A stretch of DNA of 64,000 bases from Mucilaginibacter achroorhodeus (GTDB taxonomy: Bacteria; Bacteroidota; Bacteroidia; Sphingobacteriales; Sphingobacteriaceae). The notes beneath the pieces are model-generated. The model had not been told where the DNA came from, searched no databases, and saw nothing but the letters and a program-made list of their open reading frames with translations. The position numbers were made by a program, and so were the translations under genes. Positions 40,005 to 47,295 of this stretch are shown one piece after another. The stretch lies in the NCBI RefSeq assembly GCF_007846095.1, contig NZ_VOEI01000007.1, forward strand, positions 186,001 to 250,000. Direction: 5' to 3'. Position 1 is the first letter of the stretch. Every line of letters starts with the position of its first letter.

Positions 40005-41414
40005 TTACAATTCCTGCGCCAGGTCTATCGCCCTGCGCAATGCTGCAATTTTGTTATCTACTTCTTTTAATTCACTTTCGGGTACCGAGCCGGCTACAAT
40101 ACCCGCACCAGCCTGGTAATGCAGTGTGTTATTTTTGCTCAGGAATGAGCGGATCATGATGGCGTGATTGAAATCGCCGTTGAAACCCATAAAACCTATG
40201 GCGCCGCTGTAGAAACTACGTTTGGTTTTCTCGTTCTCGTCAATGATCTCCATAGCGCGGTATTTCGGAGCACCACTTAGCGTACCCGCCGGGAAAGTAT
40301 CTGCCACAATTTTAAATGATGATACACCTGGTTTAAGTTTACCGCTTACGTGCGACACCAGGTGGATCAAATGCGAGTAATACTGCACTTCTTTAAATGC
40401 TTTTACACTTACATCCTCACAATGGCGGCTCAGGTCATTGCGGGCGAGGTCAACCAGCATTACGTGCTCTGCAGATTCTTTAGGGTCGTTTTCCAGCGCG
40501 CGGGCTATTTCTGCATCTTTCTCATCGTCGCCGCTGCGTTTAAAGGTGCCGGCTATCGGGAAAATACTGGCCACGTTGTTTTTGATGGTGATCTGCGCCT
40601 CTGGTGATGAACCAAAAATCCTGAAATCGCCAAAATCAAAATAGAAAAGGTAAGGCGACGGGTTGATAGACCTGAGCGCACGGTAAACGTTGAACTCATC
40701 TCCCTGAAACTGTTTGGAGAATGCCCTTGATGGCACTATCTGGAAAACATCACCACGGTAAATGTGCTGTTTCATCTTCTCCACAGTAGCAATAAACTCT
40801 TCTCCGGTAAGGTTCGATCGTTCTTCAGCCGCACTGCTAAAAGCATATTCAGGGAAGTTCTTGTTCTTGATCAGATCGGCCAGGCGGTCTAAGCCGTTGC
40901 TTTTCTCCTGACCCTCTACCTGGTTATGAAAAATATAAAGCTCGTTTTTAAAATGATCTATGGCTATGATGTAACTGTAAATGTGATACTGCATTACCGG
41001 TATCTTGCGGTCGGTATCGCTATGCTCTTTAAGCTTTAGCGTTTCAAAATGCTCAACTGCCTCATGGGTAAAGTAGCCGAACAGGCCATTACTCAAGATC
41101 TTTGAATTATTTGCCTCAACCTCAAAGCGGTTGATATAGCTATTTATCTCATCAACCAATTCAAATTCTCCGGCTTTGCTTACTTCTTCGCTGCCGTCGG
41201 GGAACTTTCTTTTAAGCTCGCCATCATTAAGTACTATGCCACTAAAAGGCTGGCAGCAAACAAAGCTTAAGCTGTTTTCGCGACTGTGATAATCAGAGCT
41301 CTCCAACAGCAAAGAATTAGGAAACACATCCCTTAAGCGCAAATAAATACTCACCGGCGTGGTAGTGTCTGCCAGCAGCTTTTTATAGGTAGTTGTTATT
41401 TTATATTTTTTCAT
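40005..41414 (-). CDS. trpE: Anthranilate synthase component I
   Basis: The 469-residue chorismate-binding enzyme has the tryptophan-feedback motif LLESSDYHSRENSLSFV near residue 35. The catalytic core follows: MKQHIYRGDVFQIVPSRAFS, NPSPYLFYFDFGDFRIFGSSPE, IAGTFKRSGDDEKD, LVDLARNDLSRHCEDV and FPAGTLSGAPKYRAMEIID. It makes anthranilate from chorismate, with ammonia from TrpG. It is the first gene of the cluster trpE-trpG-trpC. Its 5' leader carries a Trp-rich leader peptide and a terminator 30 nt before the ATG, so attenuation by tryptophan is likely on top of feedback inhibition. Confidence 0.96.
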   Translation of the reverse strand: MKKYKITTTYKKLLADTTTPVSIYLRLRDVFPNSLLLESSDYHSRENSLSFVCCQPFSGIVLNDGELKRKFPDGSEEVSKAGEFELVDEINSYINRFEVEANNSKILSNGLFGYFTHEAVEHFETLKLKEHSDTDRKIPVMQYHIYSYIIAIDHFKNELYIFHNQVEGQEKSNGLDRLADLIKNKNFPEYAFSSAAEERSNLTGEEFIATVEKMKQHIYRGDVFQIVPSRAFSKQFQGDEFNVYRALRSINPSPYLFYFDFGDFRIFGSSPEAQITIKNNVASIFPIAGTFKRSGDDEKDAEIARALENDPKESAEHVMLVDLARNDLSRHCEDVSVKAFKEVQYYSHLIHLVSHVSGKLKPGVSSFKIVADTFPAGTLSGAPKYRAMEIIDENEKTKRSFYSGAIGFMGFNGDFNHAIMIRSFLSKNNTLHYQAGAGIVAGSVPESELKEVDNKIAALRRAIDLAQEL

Positions 41415-41443
41415 TTTGTTGTCTCAAAGCGTATTAAACAAAA

Positions 41444-41474
41444 AAACCCGGCGAATTGAGCGTTCGCCGGGTTT
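41444..41474 (-). terminator. trp attenuator terminator in the trpE leader
   Basis: On the minus strand, AAACCCGGCGAA (41463-41474) pairs with TTCGCCGGGTTT (41444-41455) around a 7-nt loop, followed by a run of T. This is a strong intrinsic terminator whose T-tract ends about 25 nt before the trpE ATG, so it must be bypassed for expression. The GCCGG in the leader peptide (41521-41525) is complementary to CCGGC in its 5' arm and could form the antiterminator. Confidence 0.85.
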
Positions 41475-41494
41475 CAAAATAGGTTTACATTTGA

Positions 41495-41578
41495 TTAGTG
41501 CTGCAAATTCACGAAACTATCCGGCTGTCTTACTTTTGTAAGGTGCCACCAATTGTTATGGTTGATAGTTTTGTTCAT
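41495..41578 (-). CDS. trpL: trp operon leader peptide with tandem Trp codons
   Basis: A 27-codon frame begins at ATG 41578 and ends with TAA at 41497-41495. The peptide contains NNWWHL at residues 8-13, with two adjacent TGG codons, and ends NLQH. The frame lies 20 nt ahead of the attenuator terminator and immediately after a promoter match. A ribosome that stalls at the Trp codons would leave the downstream GCCGG (codons 17-20) free to pair with the terminator arm and let transcription into trpE. Two Trp codons in a 27-residue peptide exactly here are unlikely by chance. No Shine-Dalgarno is needed, because the transcript may start at or just before the ATG. Confidence 0.8.
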   Translation of the reverse strand: MNKTINHNNWWHLTKVRQPDSFVNLQH

Positions 41579-41586
41579 CGCGGTAG

Positions 41587-41616
41587 CAAAAATATAAAGA
41601 AATTTGAATTAACAAA
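41587..41616 (-). promoter_or_regulatory. trp operon promoter, Bacteroidota type
   Basis: On the minus strand TTTG (41613-41616), an 18-nt spacer and TATTTTTG (41587-41594) match the -33/-7 consensus. Expected transcription start is about 41580, so the leader peptide ATG at 41578 is nearly at the 5' end of the RNA. Confidence 0.72.
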
Positions 41617-41632
41617 TTTTTTGTCGACTTTT

Positions 41633-42079
41633 TTAGTGGGACATTCCGAAAAAAGGTCGGTGGCTCTGTATAATAGCTACCACAACGGTAACCAATGCCA
41701 GTAAATAAAACAAAGCAATTACGCGGTGTTTCTCGCTCGGGAGGCTGGCTTTCTTTGATTTGGAATGACCTATGGTGATCAATACTATCGCAAAGATCAT
41801 CATAGCAAGGTGCTCAACTGTCCAGTAACGCGCGTTAGGGTCTCTCATTACACCACCCTCAAACTTTACAAACGGGCTTAAAAAATACAGAACCAGGCCT
41901 ATCAGCAATTGTGTGTGTGCCGAGATCATGGCAAATAAGTTAAGCTTGCGGTTACCATTGGTATAAGGTTTTTTGCCTAAAAGACTGGCGAAAGCGACGA
42001 GTATTGCCAGCAATACCAACACCATTACAATGTACCTGAAACCCGAGTGAAATTCGAGGAAGAATTTATATGCGTTCAT
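41633..42079 (-). CDS. Four-helix integral membrane protein, cytochrome-b-like
   Basis: The 148-residue protein has four hydrophobic helices: YIVMVLVLLAILVAFASLL, LNLFAMISAHTQLLIGLVLYFL, HLAMMIFAIVLITIGHS and VIALFYLLALVTVVVAII. His residues sit near the ends of helices (EFHSGF, SAHTQ, VEHLAM and IGHSKSK), which could bind heme. This fits small Bacteroidota membrane proteins of unknown function. Its promoter side faces a type A repeat. The trp promoter starts just beyond its stop, so the two are separate units. Confidence 0.8.
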   Translation of the reverse strand: MNAYKFFLEFHSGFRYIVMVLVLLAILVAFASLLGKKPYTNGNRKLNLFAMISAHTQLLIGLVLYFLSPFVKFEGGVMRDPNARYWTVEHLAMMIFAIVLITIGHSKSKKASLPSEKHRVIALFYLLALVTVVVAIIQSHRPFFGMSH

Positions 42080-42116
42080 GAGCGTTTGTTTTTTTGGTTC
42101 GAATATAAGGATTTTT

Positions 42117-42168
42117 GCCTCACCCTGCCCTCTCCAAAGGAGAGGGATCTAAAAATCCCTTTTTATAA
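42117..42168. repeat. Type A palindromic repeat
   Basis: CCCTGCCCTCTCCAAAGGAGAGGG forms a 7-bp hairpin (core 42129-42146). The following ATCTAAAAATCCC is a further weak pair. Same family as 10448, 38125 and 39918. It sits directly beside a type B element. Confidence 0.7.
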
Positions 42169-42171
42169 ATA

Positions 42172-42271
42172 ATGTCATTGCGAGCGATAGCGTGGCAATC
42201 TCGTCGCATGCAGAAAATCTCGAGGAGATTGCCGCGTCTCCCGATATGCATCGGGATCCTCGCAATGACAT
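42172..42271. repeat. Type B palindromic repeat (copy 4, 100 bp)
   Basis: The ends ATGTCATTGCGAG (42172-42184) and CTCGCAATGACAT (42259-42271) are perfect 13-bp inverse copies. The inside contains GGCAATCTCGTCG with CGAGGAGATTGCC, and TCCCGATATGCATCGGGA. The three nested dyads could form a branched structure. It lies just beyond the anmK stop, at the convergent end of the membrane gene's upstream region. Confidence 0.8.
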
Positions 42272-42281
42272 GGTATTAATG

Positions 42282-43466
42282 TTACCTCGCAAAACTAAAC
42301 TTTCCCATCAATACCGCAGGATTAGCCCCTATCTGCATTGGCTCACCATAAATTGCCTCATTACCCAGTGCAGCAAACAGAATAGCCTCTTTAGCGTCCG
42401 GATCAATACCAATATCGGATGTATTTCCAATTGAAACTTTTTGCAATGCCTTCTTAATCATCTCCATTACAAAGGGATTGCGCGCGCCGCCACCGCTGGC
42501 GAAGATCTTTAGTCCATCCACCGGGAAATTGCCGGCGATAAATCTTACTATGGTAGTGGCTGTAAAGGCACTAAGTGTGGCAACCAGGTCTGCTTTCGCG
42601 ATGTTGAGATCGCGGGTTGCCTGCTGGGCGTTGGCTACATATTCCAGGTTAAATAACTCCGGGCCAGTGGTTTTGGGTAGCTGTTCATTAAAGAAAGGAT
42701 GATGCAGCAATGCCTCAAGCAGGGCATCATTCACGGTGCCCGAGTAGGCTATCTTTGCGTTAGCATCATAAGGCTTATCAAAATACTCGCGACAGGCGGC
42801 ATCAATAAGTGTATTGCCCGGACCAATATCGGTCGACATCACTTTCGACAGGTTATCGTCTCCCGGCAAATAGGTAAGGTTAGCTATGCCCCCGATGTTA
42901 AGTAAAATACGATGTTCTCCGGGTTTACTGCCTAAAATCACATCGCCATATAAAGCCAGTGGCGCGCCTTCGCCGCCTGCGGCAATGTGTTTCTGGCGGA
43001 AATCGCTGATTGTTAAAATGCCTGTCTTTACGGCGATATGGTCACCATCGCCAATTTGCAGGGTAGCGTTGTTGTAACCTGCCTGCCCGTGCTGGTGCTT
43101 GGGCGCATGGTAAATAGTTTGCCCGTGACTGGCGATAAAATCAACCTGCGATGGTTGGATATTCCAATCAGCCAGGGCTTGTAAAATCAATTCCGCATGG
43201 TAAGTGCCTATATAAGCATTTAATAAAGTAACCTGCTGCAGATCAGCCTGGCGTTTGGCAAATACCTGTTTTACTTCATCTTTAAATTTATCCTGGTAAG
43301 GAATAGTTGTAAAATTGATGAGCTTAAAGCTCGTCTTCATGCCGCTGCCGGTAAAACTGCACAAGGCGATATCCAAACCATCTAACGATGTGCCCGACAT
43401 GAGGCCGATACACAAACGTTCAGGTTTTTGGGTGATAGCGAAAAGCTTTTGCAGGTTTTGATTCAT
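42282..43466 (-). CDS. anmK: Anhydro-N-acetylmuramic acid kinase
   Basis: The 394-residue protein is in the ASKHA sugar-kinase fold. It opens with RLCIGLMSGTSLDGLDIAL (ATP and catalytic Asp), then VDFIASHGQTIYHAPKHQHGQ, LNIGGIANLTYLP and a second STDIGPGNTLIDAACREYF. The C-terminal segment FASGGGARNPFVMEMI completes the site. It phosphorylates anhydroMurNAc released in cell-wall recycling. No other recycling enzyme follows. It is followed by a DUF3347 gene just upstream, 3 nt apart, so they may be cotranscribed. Confidence 0.95.
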   Translation of the reverse strand: MNQNLQKLFAITQKPERLCIGLMSGTSLDGLDIALCSFTGSGMKTSFKLINFTTIPYQDKFKDEVKQVFAKRQADLQQVTLLNAYIGTYHAELILQALADWNIQPSQVDFIASHGQTIYHAPKHQHGQAGYNNATLQIGDGDHIAVKTGILTISDFRQKHIAAGGEGAPLALYGDVILGSKPGEHRILLNIGGIANLTYLPGDDNLSKVMSTDIGPGNTLIDAACREYFDKPYDANAKIAYSGTVNDALLEALLHHPFFNEQLPKTTGPELFNLEYVANAQQATRDLNIAKADLVATLSAFTATTIVRFIAGNFPVDGLKIFASGGGARNPFVMEMIKKALQKVSIGNTSDIGIDPDAKEAILFAALGNEAIYGEPMQIGANPAVLMGKFSFAR

Positions 43467-43469
43467 GGC

Positions 43470-43955
43470 CTACTTTGCAGCCGCTAAAGTTGCTTTAACC
43501 GTTCCGCATTCCAGCATGTCATTGCCATAGTATGGGTTACGGATGTCTTTGCTTTCACTTAGCCATGCAGCCTTTTTCATAGGGCAGTATTGTTGGTATA
43601 ATGTTGTACCGTTCAGCTTTAAAGCTGATAGCATGCTGTACATGTTATTAGACAGGCTTTGAAAATGCTCGCGTTGGTGGTCTATTTTGGTAGTCTCGCT
43701 GATATGGCGACTATCGAATTTTAATTTATCCAGGTAAATATTAACTGTTTTTTGCTGCGCGGGTGTAAGGTCTTTGATAGACGAAAAAGCATCAAGCAAT
43801 TCTTTTGATCGGGTTTTTGCCAGGGTAGCGTTGCTGCCAACCAGCGCGTTTTTAACACCAATGTATGCCGAGGCTATTTTATCAACCGATGCATTTTGGG
43901 CTTTTGATATGTAAACCGAAAGCATCAGAAATAAACTCAGGATTATCTTTTTCAT
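43470..43955 (-). CDS. DUF3347 exported protein
   Basis: The start is ATG 43955, giving a signal peptide MKKIILSLFLMLSVYISKAQ; the longer frame opens with TTG and lacks a signal. The mature part (about 140 residues) is helical. It ends with the DUF3347 features YQQYCPMKKAAWLSESKDI, NPYYGNDMLECG. The Cys, Met and His residues in that motif suggest metal binding; similar domains occur with copper efflux proteins. It ends 3 nt before anmK, so it is in the same operon. Role in the periplasm is not certain. Confidence 0.82.
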   Translation of the reverse strand: MKKIILSLFLMLSVYISKAQNASVDKIASAYIGVKNALVGSNATLAKTRSKELLDAFSSIKDLTPAQQKTVNIYLDKLKFDSRHISETTKIDHQREHFQSLSNNMYSMLSALKLNGTTLYQQYCPMKKAAWLSESKDIRNPYYGNDMLECGTVKATLAAAK

Positions 43956-44006
43956 ACTGGGTAAACGTTTTTTTGATAAAGATAATATCAAAGGCCGGTA
44001 AAGCAA

Positions 44007-44036
44007 AAAAGCATCAGCCTGTTGACTGATGCTTTT
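44007..44036 (-). terminator. Intrinsic terminator after der
   Basis: AAAAGCATCAG (44007-44017) and CTGATGCTTTT (44026-44036) form a perfect 11-bp stem with an 8-nt loop. It ends the der transcript on the minus strand, upstream of the DUF3347/anmK genes. Confidence 0.9.
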
Positions 44037-44046
44037 CCTAATTTTT

Positions 44047-45348
44047 TTACTTCTGCCTGAACCAGACCTGTATAGGTGCTCCGTTAAACTCGAAATTCTC
44101 GCGGAGCTGATTTTCTATAAAACGATAGTACGGGTCTTTGATGTATTGCGGCAAATTACAGAAAAACGCAAACATTGGGGTTGAACCGGCGATCTGTGTG
44201 ATGTATTTAATCTTCACGTATTTACCTTTTAATGACGGCGGCGGATATTTCTCAATGATCGGCAGCATCACCTCGTTCAGTTTCGAAGTTGGTATCTTGC
44301 GTGCACGGTTCTCGTAAACCTTGTTAGCAACATCAATCACCTTTAAAACACGTTGCTTCTCTAATACTGATGTAAATACGATAGGCACATCGGTGAACGG
44401 TGCTATCTTTTGGCGGATCTGATCTTCGAATACCTTAATGGTTTTGCTGTTCTTCTCAATCAGGTCCCACTTATTCACTACGATCACAACACCTTTTTTG
44501 TTCTTTTCGGCCAGGTGAAAGATGTTGATGTCCTGCGACTCGATACCTTCAACAGCATCAATCATCAGGATGATCACGTCTGCTTCTTCCAGTGCCTTAA
44601 TGGTACGCATTACCGAGTAAAACTCTATATTCTCTTTTACCTTGGTTTTCTTACGCATCCCGGCAGTATCTATCAGCATAAAATCATGCCCGTACTGGTT
44701 GTAGTGGATATGTATTGAATCGCGTGTAGTGCCGGCAATTGGGGTAACAATGTTGCGGTCTTTACCTATCAACGCATTGATTATTGAAGATTTGCCCACG
44801 TTAGGCCTGCCTACAATGGCATATTTGGGGCGGGTATTCTCTTCCAGCGGAACATCCTCAAAATGTTTAACCACATCGTCAAGCAACTCGCCTGTACCTG
44901 AACCGGTCATGGACGATATGGTATATATTTCGCCCAGGCCGAGGCTGTAAAAATCGCTGGCATCAGCCACTTGCGAAGTATTGTCAACTTTATTCACTAC
45001 TACAAACACAGGCTTGTTGCCCTTACGCAGCAGGGTGGCAATTTCATCGTCAAGGTCGGTAATTCCGGTAGTAACATCAACCACAAACAGGATAGCGGTA
45101 GCTTCCTCAATGGCAATGATCACCTGCTCACGGATGGCGGCTTCAAAAACATCTGCTGAGTTGGCCACGTAGCCGCCGGTGTCTACTACGGTAAACTGGT
45201 GGTTGGTCCACTCCGAGCTGCCGTAATGCCTATCGCGCGTAACGCCGCTAAAGTCATCAACAATAGCTTTACGGCTTTCGGTTAAACGGTTATATAATGT
45301 GCTTTTGCCAACGTTTGGGCGGCCTACTATAGCTACTATGTTACTCAT
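44047..45348 (-). CDS. der: Ribosome assembly GTPase Der (EngA)
   Basis: The 433-residue protein has two tandem G domains, each starting with a P-loop (IVGRPNVGKSTLYNRL, then IVGRPNVGKSSIINAL), with G3 DTGGYV and DTAGMRKK, and G4 VNKVD and VNKWD. A KH-like C-terminal domain follows (LNEVMLPIIEKYPPPSLKGKYVKIKYITQ). Der helps assemble the 50S subunit. The gene is monocistronic, but era, another ribosome GTPase, lies 134 bp upstream on the same strand. Confidence 0.96.
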   Translation of the reverse strand: MSNIVAIVGRPNVGKSTLYNRLTESRKAIVDDFSGVTRDRHYGSSEWTNHQFTVVDTGGYVANSADVFEAAIREQVIIAIEEATAILFVVDVTTGITDLDDEIATLLRKGNKPVFVVVNKVDNTSQVADASDFYSLGLGEIYTISSMTGSGTGELLDDVVKHFEDVPLEENTRPKYAIVGRPNVGKSSIINALIGKDRNIVTPIAGTTRDSIHIHYNQYGHDFMLIDTAGMRKKTKVKENIEFYSVMRTIKALEEADVIILMIDAVEGIESQDINIFHLAEKNKKGVVIVVNKWDLIEKNSKTIKVFEDQIRQKIAPFTDVPIVFTSVLEKQRVLKVIDVANKVYENRARKIPTSKLNEVMLPIIEKYPPPSLKGKYVKIKYITQIAGSTPMFAFFCNLPQYIKDPYYRFIENQLRENFEFNGAPIQVWFRQK

Positions 45349-45482
45349 GCTATTTGAGAGTCAAGGGTCAGGATGTCAGGAGACACGACTGTAAAGCCTT
45401 TCTCCGGCCCATGACCCGGTGTATTACAAATTTAAAAGTTCTGTCTTGAATCTTGATGTCTTATATCCCGATTCTCTATTGA
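45349..45482. repeat. Degenerate inverted repeat between der and era
   Basis: GAGAGTCAAGGGTCAGGATGTC (45355-45376) on the left resembles the inverse of the right side GTCTTGAATC...TTCTC (45440-45477). The match is partial and no T-tract is clear. It may be the remnant of another dispersed repeat. Confidence 0.3.
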
Positions 45483-46358
45483 TTATTCGTACCCAAATTT
45501 CTTCAGGTAATTCTTTTTACTGCGCCAATCAGGGATCACCTTTACAAACATCTCCAGGAATATTTTGCGTTGAAAAAACTCTTCCATTTCGCGGCGGGCA
45601 TAGGTGCCTACAATTTTCAGCATCTCACCTTTGTTGCCTATGATGATGTTCTTTTGCGAATCGCGCTCCACAATGATCTCTGCGCTGATGCGGTAAATCT
45701 TCGGGTCTTCTTTAAAAGCAGTTACAATAACCTCGGTGCTGTATGGGATCTCTTTTTTGTACTGTTTAAACACTTGCGCACGTATCATTTCTGAAGCAAA
45801 GAAACGGTCGTTACGGTCGGTAAGAGCATCTTTCTCATAATACGGCGGATGCACGGGCAGGTTCTCCAGTACAAAATCGAATATGCCTTTGATGTTATGA
45901 TCATGCAGGGCAGAAATCGCGAAAACCGCTTTAGGGTTCAACTTCTCCTGCCAGTAAGCAGCCTTTGTACGAACTTCTTCCTCGTTGCTTAGATCTATCT
46001 TGTTGATCAGGACAGCTAACGGCGCTTCAGATTTTTCAAGCTTTTTTAAAACGTCCTGTTCATCATATTCTTCATTGATATCGGTAACCAGCAATATCAG
46101 GTCGGCATCAACAATAGAACCCTCTACCTGGTGCATCATGCTTTCGTGCAAAGCATAGTGCGGTTTGATGATACCGGGCGTATCCGAAAAAACCACTTGG
46201 TAATCATCGGTGTTAACAATACCCAAAATACGGTGACGCGTTGTCTGCGCTTTTGGAGTGATGATGGACATTTTTTCGCCAACCAGGGCATTCATAAGAG
46301 TTGACTTGCCTGCGTTAGGCTTACCAATTATGCTTACGAAACCTGCTTTATGCGACAT
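45483..46358 (-). CDS. era: GTPase Era
   Basis: The 291-residue protein has the N-terminal G domain (IIGKPNAGKSTLMNAL, SDTPGIIKPHYALHESM, NKIDLS and ISALHDHNIK). A C-terminal KH domain follows (EIIVERDSQKNIIIGNKGEMLKIVG). Era binds 16S rRNA and controls 30S maturation. It is transcribed away from the initiator tRNA; a 14-bp palindrome between them carries promoter elements in both directions. The order era, then der, is a loose ribosome-assembly cluster. Confidence 0.96.
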   Translation of the reverse strand: MSHKAGFVSIIGKPNAGKSTLMNALVGEKMSIITPKAQTTRHRILGIVNTDDYQVVFSDTPGIIKPHYALHESMMHQVEGSIVDADLILLVTDINEEYDEQDVLKKLEKSEAPLAVLINKIDLSNEEEVRTKAAYWQEKLNPKAVFAISALHDHNIKGIFDFVLENLPVHPPYYEKDALTDRNDRFFASEMIRAQVFKQYKKEIPYSTEVIVTAFKEDPKIYRISAEIIVERDSQKNIIIGNKGEMLKIVGTYARREMEEFFQRKIFLEMFVKVIPDWRSKKNYLKKFGYE

Positions 46359-46379
46359 AAAAATTATTTTTAAATATTA

Positions 46380-46419
46380 TTTGGACTGCAAAGAAACGAA
46401 TTATATCTTTGCAGTCCAA
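46380..46419. promoter_or_regulatory. Palindromic bidirectional promoter between era and tRNA-fMet
   Basis: TTGGACTGCAAAGA (46381-46394) and TCTTTGCAGTCCAA (46406-46419) form a perfect 14-bp inverted repeat. Reading right, TTTG (46380-46383), 20 nt and TATCTTTG (46404-46411) match the Bacteroidota promoter, facing the tRNA. Reading left, TTG (46419-46417), 20 nt and TTTCTTTG (46396-46389) give a one-mismatch match, facing era. Confidence 0.6.
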
Positions 46420-46504
46420 TTAAAACGGAGAGCAAATTGCTTTTTTGACAATTGGAACAAACATTTCGGAGTTATGCCCGTTATGTATAATACCAACAAA
46501 ACAG

Positions 46505-46579
<75 letters not shown>

Positions 46580-46587
46580 GAGAAAAG

Positions 46588-46621
46588 AAAAAGCCTCTTA
46601 GAGAAATCTAAGAGGCTTTTT
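46588..46621 (+). terminator. Terminator after the initiator tRNA
   Basis: AAAAAGCCTCTTAGA (46588-46602) and TCTAAGAGGCTTTTT (46607-46621) form a perfect 15-bp stem with a 4-nt loop and a T-run. It ends the tRNA transcript 9 nt past the mature end. Confidence 0.93.
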
Positions 46622-46650
46622 TGTTTAACGAAAAGGCTTGTACCAAAGAA

Positions 46651-47175
46651 ATGAAACCGGTAGCTGCATCAACATATAAAATTCTTGCTCATACTGCTGT
46701 CAAAGACTTTAATTACAGTGATACAGTTGATTGGGCTGGGGAGATGATGATGTTAGGGCATGAAACCGAGAACCTTTTGATTTTAGCATCGCTAACGAAA
46801 CCGGTCAATTACTTTGAGACTGTTAAGTATCTAAATGCAGCAATAAGTGAATTGGGTTTGTCATTAGCTCTCGGTAAGGATGGCATCATCAGTTACAGCA
46901 GATATTACATTATACAGATTGCGAAGGGTCTCAATGTGAAACAAAACCTGGAGAGAATTTGCAAGTTTGCGATCGATATTGACTATAAGTCTTCAATCTA
47001 TGATTTCTGTAAATTAAGTTGGGCTTGGCACGATCTTGACTGGACAGACAACAACGGAATGCAATGGTATTGGGAAGGTGCGACAAAAGATAACATCGAG
47101 CAGATTTCTATTGATACTGCTAAACAATGGTTAACTGATAATAAATCTCACATCGACAACTGGCCAGTGCAATGA
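46651..47175 (+). CDS. Hypothetical protein downstream of the initiator tRNA
   Basis: The preferred start is ATG 46651; the longer frame would begin with a TTG inside the terminator. The product is 174 residues, soluble, mostly helical and rich in Trp and Asp near the end (CKLSWAWHDLDWTDNNGMQWYW). It has no recognised domain. It has no close neighbour on its strand and starts 30 nt after the tRNA terminator. It could be a gene inserted next to the tRNA, but no integrase or attachment repeat is seen. Confidence 0.6.
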   Translation: MKPVAASTYKILAHTAVKDFNYSDTVDWAGEMMMLGHETENLLILASLTKPVNYFETVKYLNAAISELGLSLALGKDGIISYSRYYIIQIAKGLNVKQNLERICKFAIDIDYKSSIYDFCKLSWAWHDLDWTDNNGMQWYWEGATKDNIEQISIDTAKQWLTDNKSHIDNWPVQ

Positions 47176-47295
47176 TAGCCCACCATTGTTCCGTTATAAT
47201 AAATCCGGGCAGATAGTAAATCGTTAAATTTATACTAAAGTTGCTATTTTAGCGTAAGCTTGTTTTGGTAAGGCTAAAGTGGTTAACAGCTGATT

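Noticed and set aside
43956..44006. An extended start of the DUF3347 gene beginning with TTG
   Set aside because: The extension lacks a signal peptide and overlaps the der terminator; ATG 43955 gives a clean signal.
46621..46650. TTG-initiated extension of the gene after the tRNA
   Set aside because: It would begin inside the tRNA terminator; ATG 46651 is preferred.
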